Positions 17,131 to 23,919 of a stretch of 64,000 nt of DNA are shown here, piece after piece. Where the stretch lies: positions 62,001-126,000 of the forward strand of contig SUUI01000003.1 in the NCBI GenBank assembly GCA_015062605.1. The letters run 5' to 3'. Below the pieces are notes generated by a model, which ran no database searches, was not told the origin of the DNA, and worked only from the letters and a program-made list of their open reading frames with translations. The stretch's first letter is position 1. The number at the start of each line of letters is the position of its first letter. The DNA is from Eggerthellaceae bacterium. GTDB lineage: Bacteria > Actinomycetota > Coriobacteriia > Coriobacteriales > Eggerthellaceae. The translations under genes were made by a program, and so were the position numbers.

Positions 17131-17976
17131 ATGGATGATGCAATCAGGCTGAACCGTTTCCTTGCGCGCTGCGGCTTGGGAAGCCGCCGCGGGTGCGAGG
17201 ATTTGATCAGGGCGGGCCGTGTAAGCGTGAACGGAGTGGTTGCAAGCGACTTGAGCGTGAAGGTTCTTGCCGGTAAAGATATCGTCATGGTCGATGGGGA
17301 GCTTGTATCTCTTCCTGATGAAACGATTAACATTATGCTTCACAAACCGTCGGGGTACGTGACAACCATGTCCGACCCTCAAGGACGTCCTTGTGTTGCA
17401 AGTTTGGTGCCAATCGATGAGCATCCTTCGCTTTTCCCTGTTGGAAGGCTTGACTTTGATACGACGGGCTTATTGCTCTTCACGACTGATGGCAAGCTCG
17501 GGCATGCCTTGCTTCACCCACGTCATCATGTGAAGAAATCCTATTATGCGCTCGTCGATGGCATGCCTTCTCCGAAAGAACTCGCTTCTTTGCGCGAAGG
17601 CGTCCATCTTGATGATGGCATGACGCTGCCTTGTGAGGTTGAATTGCTCGAGGGTTTAGCACGTGAGGAAGCGCTCGCACTCATGGGGGCTGCCGAAGTG
17701 AAACGTGCATTTGATGCGGATTGTGCCGATGGCAGGATCGCTTCAAAGAGCTTCAAGGATGCGGCTCTGGTTTTTGTTACCATCCAAGAAGGGAGGAAGC
17801 GGCAGGTCAAGCGCATGCTTAGCGCAATAGGCCATCCCGTCATTTCACTCCATCGGCCTTCGTTCGGTCCTTTGGTTTTGGGAGATCTTCCCCGTGGTTC
17901 TTGGCGTCCTATAACCGACGAGGAGAGCGCTTGCCTATACGAGACGATAGTCCACGGGGATGGTCCTCGTGGATAG
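17131..17976 (+). CDS. rRNA large-subunit pseudouridine synthase, RsuA/RluB family
   Basis: A 281-residue enzyme that isomerises a uridine in rRNA, probably 23S position 2605 by analogy to RluB. An N-terminal S4 RNA-binding domain (RLNRFLARCGLGSRRGCEDLI) precedes the catalytic domain with GRLDFDTTGLLLFTTDG, whose first Asp is the nucleophile. The C-terminal motif GRKRQVKRML is present. An insert with acidic and alanine-rich sequence (about 170-205) is somewhat longer than usual. It sits 14 bases after scpB, the common arrangement, and overlaps aroA by 17 bases. Confidence 0.93.
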   Translation: MDDAIRLNRFLARCGLGSRRGCEDLIRAGRVSVNGVVASDLSVKVLAGKDIVMVDGELVSLPDETINIMLHKPSGYVTTMSDPQGRPCVASLVPIDEHPSLFPVGRLDFDTTGLLLFTTDGKLGHALLHPRHHVKKSYYALVDGMPSPKELASLREGVHLDDGMTLPCEVELLEGLAREEALALMGAAEVKRAFDADCADGRIASKSFKDAALVFVTIQEGRKRQVKRMLSAIGHPVISLHRPSFGPLVLGDLPRGSWRPITDEESACLYETIVHGDGPRG

Positions 17977-19327
17977 GCGAGCTGGACTCAAGGGCTCTAT
18001 ATGCGTTCCTGGCGATAAGAGCATCGCGCATCGTGCGTTGTTTTTCGCAGCACAGGCTTACGGAGCGACGCTGATCATAGGTCTCCCTGAGGGAAGCGAT
18101 GTAAATGCATCGCTCAATGCTATAGAGAAGCTTGGAGCTAAGGTCTCCTTGTCAGTTGGCGAAGATGGCATAGTTTCCGCCATGGTTGAAGGTTGGGGGA
18201 TTGACGGCCCGAAGCTGCAGATGCCTGAAGATGTGCACACGGTTGATTGCGGGAATTCAGGTACGACTGCAAGGTTCATTTTGGGGATGCTCTCGGGTTA
18301 CCCGATCAAGATCAGCCTCGACGGCGACTCTTCACTCAAATCGCGCCCGATGCGGCGTCTTCTCGATCCGCTTTGCAGCATGGGTCTATCGTGCTCCTCG
18401 TGCACTTGGCCCATCGAGATCTGCGGTGTGGAGAGGCTCAAGCCGATTACTGTGGAATTGCCTGTCGCATCAGCCCAGATGAAGACGGCGCTCCTTTTCG
18501 CCGCGTTGCGGGCTAGCGGAACTTCGCGCATCGTCGAGCCTGCTGCCTCGCGCGATCATACGGAACGGCTCGCCGAGGCATTCGATATCAAGCTCGTAAA
18601 GCTCTCTGATGAGAATGGTTTCGAAATCACCGGGCCGCAGGCTCCCTGTGCGCCATGCGATCCCATAGTCATTCCCGGCGATTTTTCCTCAGCGGCATTT
18701 TGGATAGCCGCTGCACTCTGCATTCCTGAAAGCGACTTGACGATCGAAGGCGTGGGACTCAATCCTACGCGCCTGGGTTTCGTCAAGGCTTTGCAAGCTA
18801 TGGGAGCAAACGTATCCGCCGAGTGCATCGATGATGGCGTATCCGAACCATATGGTCGGATCCGCGCTGCGTATACCGAACGTGTGCGTCCTTGCGAAAC
18901 ACCGGCAAACGAGTCTGCGACGTTTATCGACGAGGTTCCCTTACTCGCCATCATGTGCGCCAGGGCGACAGGAGACAGCCTTATCCGAAACATCGGCGAG
19001 CTCCAGCTCAAGGAATGCGATCGCCTAGCGGCCGTCATTGATATGCTTTCACAATGCGGCATAAATGCGCGCGTCATCGAAAATGAGGATGGATCTTTAG
19101 ACCTGGCCATCTGCGGCAAAACGCAGTTTAAAGTTCCCGACGGTATCAAGGTGTCTGCGTATCGCGATCATAGGATCGCGATGGCATGGGCGGTTCTATC
19201 TGCCGCATGCCACGTCCAGATACGCCTTGATGCTGGAGATATAGATTCAATTTCGATAAGCTATCCTGGTTTCCTGGATGAGTTTTCACATCGGTTGGGT
19301 TATGCTCCCATTGTGCGTGTTGAATAG
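17960..19327 (+). CDS. aroA: 3-phosphoshikimate 1-carboxyvinyltransferase (EPSP synthase)
   Basis: A 455-residue enzyme of the shikimate pathway that transfers the enolpyruvyl group of PEP to shikimate-3-phosphate. The substrate-binding PGDKSIAHR, the DCGNSGTTAR motif, the active-site acidic residue region IDEVPLLAIMCARATG, LKECDRL and the C-terminal DHRIAMA are all present. ATG at 17960 overlaps the pseudouridine synthase gene; GTG at 17969 is an alternative. Aromatic genes are otherwise absent, but the aroA-cmk pairing is common in Gram-positives. Confidence 0.95.
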   Translation: MVLVDRRAGLKGSICVPGDKSIAHRALFFAAQAYGATLIIGLPEGSDVNASLNAIEKLGAKVSLSVGEDGIVSAMVEGWGIDGPKLQMPEDVHTVDCGNSGTTARFILGMLSGYPIKISLDGDSSLKSRPMRRLLDPLCSMGLSCSSCTWPIEICGVERLKPITVELPVASAQMKTALLFAALRASGTSRIVEPAASRDHTERLAEAFDIKLVKLSDENGFEITGPQAPCAPCDPIVIPGDFSSAAFWIAAALCIPESDLTIEGVGLNPTRLGFVKALQAMGANVSAECIDDGVSEPYGRIRAAYTERVRPCETPANESATFIDEVPLLAIMCARATGDSLIRNIGELQLKECDRLAAVIDMLSQCGINARVIENEDGSLDLAICGKTQFKVPDGIKVSAYRDHRIAMAWAVLSAACHVQIRLDAGDIDSISISYPGFLDEFSHRLGYAPIVRVE

Positions 19328-19339
19328 GAGGATTGCATC

Positions 19340-20011
19340 ATGATAATCGCTATTGATGGACCAAGCGGTGCCGGCAAGTCATCCGTCACCAAGCTCGTGG
19401 CCCTGGAACTCGGTTTCTCGTGTCTTGATACCGGTGCTATGTATCGCGCCATTACTTGGAAGGCTTTAGAAGACGGTGTGGATGTCAACGATGCCGAAGC
19501 GCTTGGGGAACTTGCTCGCTCCTGCACAATCGATTTCGAGCACGAGGCAGGAGATCCGAGTCCTAAGCGCGTGCTCATCGACGGCATTGATGTGACAGGT
19601 GAGATCCGCACGCAGCGCATCGATCAGAATGTGAGTCCCGTTTCCGCCGTTCCTGCCGTACGTGAGGCATTAGTCGCCCAGCAGCAGCGTATCGGCCGTG
19701 CCGGCAATTACATTGTCGAGGGACGTGATATCGGCACCGTCGTATTTCCCGATGCGGAGGTTAAAGTGTTCCTTACCGCGAGCGCGGAAGAGCGCGCACG
19801 TCGTCGTGTTGCCCAGAATGCCGAGCGCGGTGTCGGTTCCGTTGATTACGAAGCGGTGTTAGCTGACATCATCAGGCGCGACGAGTATGATTCATCGCGC
19901 GATGTCTCACCGCTCAAACCTGCTGATGACGCGGTGCTCCTTGATTCGTCTCCTTTGACGATCGAGGAAGTCGTCCAAGCAATCGTCGATCTTGCACGAG
20001 AGGCACGATAA
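19340..20011 (+). CDS. cmk: Cytidylate kinase
   Basis: A 223-residue P-loop nucleoside monophosphate kinase that phosphorylates CMP and dCMP with ATP. Seen are the P-loop GPSGAGKSS near the N-terminus, CLDTGAMYRA for the CMP site and VEGRDIGTVVFPDA. Length is typical. An AGGAGG-like site (TAGGAGG) precedes the ATG. The stop TAA shares its last base with the ATG of plsC, indicating translational coupling. Confidence 0.95.
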   Translation: MIIAIDGPSGAGKSSVTKLVALELGFSCLDTGAMYRAITWKALEDGVDVNDAEALGELARSCTIDFEHEAGDPSPKRVLIDGIDVTGEIRTQRIDQNVSPVSAVPAVREALVAQQQRIGRAGNYIVEGRDIGTVVFPDAEVKVFLTASAEERARRRVAQNAERGVGSVDYEAVLADIIRRDEYDSSRDVSPLKPADDAVLLDSSPLTIEEVVQAIVDLAREAR

Positions 20012-20847
20012 TGCATTTCATGAAACCAGAGGAGATGTGGGATAAATCGCTTGGCGGCGAGGACACATCTAACGAGCTGACTCACTGGGGAGGCAATCTG
20101 TGCTACGTCGTTGTCGGCGCGATTTGCAAGGTATGTTGGCGCTATAAAGTCATCAATCGCAAGAATCTGCGCGACTTTAAAGGCAAGTGCGGAGTGCTCG
20201 TGGCGAGCAACCATACCTCGTATTTGGACGTCGTGCTCATGTACTGCGCATCGCGTCCGAGTCAATGGCTTCGCTTCATCGCTCGCGATACGCTATTTAA
20301 GGCGGGTCACGGATGGCTCGGCCAGGCTATCTCGCGTGCTGGCGCATTTCCTATCAAACGCGGTACGGCCGATCGCACCTGCCTCAAGCGTGCGGCGAAG
20401 CATCTTAAGAACAAGGAAGTCGTCGGCATCCTTCCCGAAGGCAGCCGCCGAAACAAAGGCTCGATGAAGCCTACGGTCAATGCGGGTGCCGCATTCATCG
20501 TGCGCATGGCAGGCAACGTACCCATCCTTCCAATGACGGTTCGTAATGCCGAAAAAGTCAAGAACAAGGGCGAGCGCATCCATTTCCCGAAAATCTATGT
20601 GGAATACGGAGAACCGGTCCTGTTACAGGATTTCGATTTCCTTCCGAAGGCGGATCGTCTCGAGGCATGCACGTGGTATGTGCTCCGCGAATGCTATGCG
20701 CTGTTCTATGAAATCGAGCCTGAGAAGGTCGATATGGCTGCGCTTTTCCCGGATGATAAAGATTACACAGCTGTGTTCGCTGAGCATCCGATTCCGCGCC
20801 ATACGACTGCCGAGGCCATCAAAGCCTGGGAAGAACTGCAGGGCTAG
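20011..20847 (+). CDS. plsC: 1-acyl-sn-glycerol-3-phosphate acyltransferase
   Basis: A 278-residue PlsC-family acyltransferase that adds the second acyl chain to lysophosphatidic acid. The catalytic H-x4-D is NHTSYLD, and the substrate motif EGSR is present. One hydrophobic segment near residues 28-45 could associate with the membrane. The start overlaps the cmk stop; an ATG three codons on is possible. The last 60 residues are an unusual charged extension beyond the core domain. cmk-plsC-ispH is a recurring order in Gram-positives, where ispH is sometimes fused to other genes. Confidence 0.9.
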   Translation: MHFMKPEEMWDKSLGGEDTSNELTHWGGNLCYVVVGAICKVCWRYKVINRKNLRDFKGKCGVLVASNHTSYLDVVLMYCASRPSQWLRFIARDTLFKAGHGWLGQAISRAGAFPIKRGTADRTCLKRAAKHLKNKEVVGILPEGSRRNKGSMKPTVNAGAAFIVRMAGNVPILPMTVRNAEKVKNKGERIHFPKIYVEYGEPVLLQDFDFLPKADRLEACTWYVLRECYALFYEIEPEKVDMAALFPDDKDYTAVFAEHPIPRHTTAEAIKAWEELQG

Positions 20848-20849
20848 AT

Positions 20850-21692
20850 ATGGGTCTTACTGTTATCGAAGCTGAGTATGCGGGTGCATGCTACGGAGTG
20901 CAGCGTGCGCTTAATATGGCTGACGACACCATAAAACAGGCCATTCCCATTACCTCGCTCGGACCGCTGATTCACAATCCCATCGTTGTTGCCAAATACG
21001 AGCAAGCAGGAATCTCCATTGCTGAAGCGGTATCAGATATCAAGACTAAGTCGGTTCTGGTGCGAAGCCATGGCATTACTCCAAAGGTTCGCGAGCAGAT
21101 TGACGATGCTGGTTTGTCGGTCGTTGATGCAACATGTCCCTATGTCTTGCGTGCCCAGAAGGCAGCACAGCGCCTAGGAACCGAGCATGATATGCTCGTC
21201 ATCGTAGGGGAGAAGGGTCATCCAGAAGTCGATGCTCTCGAGGCATATGGCATGCTTTCGGGTACTACGGTCATGGTTGTTTCATGCGCTGATGAGCTTC
21301 CAGATACGCTTTCTGAGGTAGTAGGCGTGGTCGTACAGACGACGCAAACCTTCGATGCACTCGAAGATGTATTGGAAGGCATCCGCGAACGCGGAAGCGA
21401 AGCTGACCTCGCACATACGATTTGCCGAGCGACGCGTCAGCGTCAAGAGGCAGCATCCGAACTATCCAGGCGCGTTGATGCCATGGTTGTCATCGGGGGA
21501 CGTAATTCTGCGAATACCACGCGTCTTGCAGAAATATGCACTTCCGAGGGGGCGAAGACGTTCCATATCGAATCATGGGAGGAGCTCAGACCCGAATGGC
21601 TTGAGGGCTGCGAAACCGTTGGCGTGACTGCAGGTGCATCGACTCCCCAGTACCAAATCGATGAGGTCGTCGATACGCTTCGTGGATTCTAG
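20850..21692 (+). CDS. ispH: 4-hydroxy-3-methylbut-2-enyl diphosphate reductase
   Basis: A 280-residue [4Fe-4S] enzyme for the last step of the MEP isoprenoid pathway, giving IPP and DMAPP. The three cluster cysteines are recognisable: Cys14 (GACYGVQRA), Cys96 (DATCPYV) and Cys192 (HTICRAT), matching the family spacing. SHGITPKV, GEKGHPEV, TTQT and GGRNSANTTRL are also conserved. It starts two bases after plsC and ends this gene string; the following 140 bases hold the leader of the rimP operon. Confidence 0.95.
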   Translation: MGLTVIEAEYAGACYGVQRALNMADDTIKQAIPITSLGPLIHNPIVVAKYEQAGISIAEAVSDIKTKSVLVRSHGITPKVREQIDDAGLSVVDATCPYVLRAQKAAQRLGTEHDMLVIVGEKGHPEVDALEAYGMLSGTTVMVVSCADELPDTLSEVVGVVVQTTQTFDALEDVLEGIRERGSEADLAHTICRATRQRQEAASELSRRVDAMVVIGGRNSANTTRLAEICTSEGAKTFHIESWEELRPEWLEGCETVGVTAGASTPQYQIDEVVDTLRGF

Positions 21693-21831
21693 CGTCCAAT
21701 CCTTTCGCCGCATATTCGCGCGCGCACTGTGTAGCTTGTTTGTTTACACTAGCGCGCAAGCTACTTATATGGTATAAAGCTACCTGTAACGCACAATGAT
21801 GCGCTTGTTTTTGTGCAGTGGGTTACCGACA

Positions 21832-21876
21832 ACTTTCTAACCGTTTCAGAAAGTGGGTTCTTCCCGCTTTCTTTTT
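21832..21876 (+). promoter_or_regulatory. Attenuator-like leader of the rimP-nusA operon
   Basis: A terminator hairpin GAAAGTGGG (21849-21857) / CCCGCTTTC (21863-21871) followed by TTTTT (21872-21876) lies 20 bases before rimP. An alternative stem ACTTTCT (21832-21838) / AGAAAGT (21848-21854) uses the same bases, so both cannot form at once. A further hairpin GCACAA (21791-21796) / TTGTGC (21811-21816) lies upstream. A premature-terminator leader before rimP (rimP-leader) is known in other bacteria. Control by NusA is inference. Confidence 0.7.
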
Positions 21877-21896
21877 ATCTAGGGGAGGTGCGAAGC

Positions 21897-22370
21897 GTGC
21901 TGACGAAAACGGAACAGGGCTTGCTGAATGCGCTCGAAGCGCAGGCGGGCGAGCATGGTATAGAGATCGTAACGGTCGAAGTGACGGGTGCACGCAAATC
22001 CCCGACGATTCGCGTGTACATCGATTCGCCCAACGGCGTGAATTTTGATGAGCTCACGCGCTCCCAGAAATGGATAAATGAGCTCATGGATGAGCTCGAT
22101 CCGTTCCCCGGGGCCTATGTGCTCGAAGTTTCCTCGCCAGGCATCGATCGTCCGTTGCGCACGCCTGAGCATTTCAAACGCTTCATCGGCTCCACCGTTG
22201 TTGTAAGGGCGAGCGAAGCAGTAGACGGCCGTGCGAATTGGACGGCGACGCTTACGGCGGCGGACGATACAGGCATCACCGTGTGCGATGACGCCTCGAA
22301 CGAGGCGACCATACCATATGAGAAGATCAAGCGTGCCAACGTTAAGGGCATCATTGATTTCAGCAGATAA
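21897..22370 (+). CDS. rimP: Ribosome maturation factor RimP
   Basis: A 157-residue protein needed for 30S subunit maturation. GIEIVTVEVTG, the motif RVYIDSPNG and the C-terminal YVLEVSSPGIDRPL are conserved. GTG at 21897 has AGGGGAGG (21881-21888) at ideal spacing; the longer frame up to 21813 would run through the leader hairpin and is rejected. First gene of the rimP-nusA-ylxR-infB operon; 18 bases separate it from nusA. Confidence 0.95.
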   Translation: MLTKTEQGLLNALEAQAGEHGIEIVTVEVTGARKSPTIRVYIDSPNGVNFDELTRSQKWINELMDELDPFPGAYVLEVSSPGIDRPLRTPEHFKRFIGSTVVVRASEAVDGRANWTATLTAADDTGITVCDDASNEATIPYEKIKRANVKGIIDFSR

Positions 22371-22388
22371 GTTGAAAGGAAAGACATC

Positions 22389-23603
22389 GTGGCAACATCA
22401 GAATTGATCGAGGCATTGCAGGCACTTGCGCATGAGCGCAAGATCGACGAGTTTTATCTTATCGAGCGCCTTGAGGCCTCCCTCGCAAAGAGCTATCAGC
22501 ACATCTTGAATCTCGAATGGGATGCTCGCGTGACGATTGACCGCCAGACTGGTCACATCTACGTCTACGAACTTGTTCCCGTAGGCGATCCCGATCCTGA
22601 GACGGGCGAATTCACTGAGTTCGAAGAGCGCGACGTCACTCCGAACGATGTCAGCCGCATCGCCGCTCAGAACGCCAAGAGCGTTATCGCGTCCATCGTC
22701 CGCGAAGCTGGCCGTCAGTCGATCTTCGAGGAGTTCAGCGGCCGAGTGGGTGACTTGGTAACCGGTACCGTTTTGCAGGGCACGCCAGATTTCACGATCA
22801 TCAAGATCCGCGAGGGTGTTGAGGCCGAGCTTCCGCATTACGACGCAAGGAAGTATCCAGGCGAGCGCAACGAGCGTCCGAACGGCGAACGCTATAAGCA
22901 TAATCAGCGCTTGAAGGTGCTGATTATCGCAGTGCGCGATCCGAATTCCGATGAGCCGAAGACCCGTGGAGACCAAGCGCGTCCGTCTATTATCGTGTCC
23001 CGTACGCATCCCGACCTGATTCGCCGTTTGTTTGAGATCGAGGTTCCCGAGATCTATGACGGTCTCGTCGAGGTAAAGTCGATTGCCCGCGAGCCTGGTG
23101 CTCGTTCCAAGATCGCCGTCTACTCACGTGAGCAGAACCTTGATCCGGTTGGAGCTTGCGTTGGCCCGAAGGGCAGCCGCGTACGCATGGTCGTCGAGGA
23201 GCTCCGCAACGAGCGCGTCGACGTCATCCAATGGGATGACAATCCTGCGAAATATGTTGCCAATGCACTTTCCCCAGCACGTGTTACGAGGGTTTCTGTC
23301 GATGAGGCGAACCATTATGCGACGGTCATCGTTACCGACGATCAGCTTTCCCTCGCCATCGGCAAGGAAGGCCAAAACGCCCGTCTCGCCGCGAGGTTGA
23401 CGGGTTGGCACATCGACATCAAGAGCGCTTCGTTTGCAGGCGAGCCGCTCGATGAGAACATCCTCATCGATGAAGATGATGACAAGACCGAAGTCGATGC
23501 CGCATGCGCGTACGTGAGCGTTGACGGTGTTCGTTGCCGCAACCATGCACGTCCTGGAAGCAAGTACTGCGGTATCCATGCATCGTTGGAAGTCAGTCTG
23601 TAA
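22389..23603 (+). CDS. nusA: Transcription termination/antitermination factor NusA with C-terminal Cys/His motif
   Basis: A 404-residue NusA. Residues 1-115 are the RNA-polymerase-binding domain, followed by S1 (about 118-190) and two KH domains (about 200-350; GACVGPKGSRVRMVVEEL and LAIGKEGQNARLAARL). Beyond the KH core comes an acidic linker and a short tail with Cys373, Cys383, His386, Cys394 and His397. This could bind zinc and replaces the acidic repeats of proteobacterial NusA. Start is GTG at 22389 after GAAAGGAAAG. NusA governs pausing, termination and rRNA antitermination. Confidence 0.95.
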   Translation: MATSELIEALQALAHERKIDEFYLIERLEASLAKSYQHILNLEWDARVTIDRQTGHIYVYELVPVGDPDPETGEFTEFEERDVTPNDVSRIAAQNAKSVIASIVREAGRQSIFEEFSGRVGDLVTGTVLQGTPDFTIIKIREGVEAELPHYDARKYPGERNERPNGERYKHNQRLKVLIIAVRDPNSDEPKTRGDQARPSIIVSRTHPDLIRRLFEIEVPEIYDGLVEVKSIAREPGARSKIAVYSREQNLDPVGACVGPKGSRVRMVVEELRNERVDVIQWDDNPAKYVANALSPARVTRVSVDEANHYATVIVTDDQLSLAIGKEGQNARLAARLTGWHIDIKSASFAGEPLDENILIDEDDDKTEVDAACAYVSVDGVRCRNHARPGSKYCGIHASLEVSL

Positions 23604-23612
23604 GGGGTTTTC

Positions 23613-23894
23613 GTGGGTCGCTCGAGCCATACACCGCAACGTCGCTGCGCTTCCTGCGGAAATACCGCGGCGAAAGGCGAGATGCTCCGCATCATGCGTG
23701 TTTTGCATGGTGACGAACCTGCATCCATTGAAATCGACGTGACTGGTCGTGGAGCCGGTCGCGGGGTGTATGTGTGCAGTGCGGAGTGTCTCGAGAAGGC
23801 AGTGAAGTCACGGCTTTTCGAGCGTGCTTTGAAAATGAAGATAGATGCTGATGCGTATGACCGCATCAGAGAACAGGGCTTACAGCTCTTATAA
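23613..23894 (+). CDS. ylxR: YlxR family RNA-binding protein
   Basis: A 93-residue DUF448/YlxR protein. RRCASCG, the GRGAGRGVYVC segment and the helical C-terminus are characteristic; two Cys pairs (CASC and CSAEC) are visible. B. subtilis YlxR has been linked to RNase P and to transcription control. Start is GTG at 23613, ten bases after nusA. The gene always sits between nusA and infB, as here. Confidence 0.93.
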   Translation: MGRSSHTPQRRCASCGNTAAKGEMLRIMRVLHGDEPASIEIDVTGRGAGRGVYVCSAECLEKAVKSRLFERALKMKIDADAYDRIREQGLQLL

Positions 23895-23919
23895 CTTCGA
23901 CCGGTTGAAGGAGAAACAT

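Noticed and set aside
23845-23919. Longer N-terminus for infB
   Set aside because: It overlaps ylxR; ATG 23920 has a strong ribosome site and the standard IF2_N beginning.
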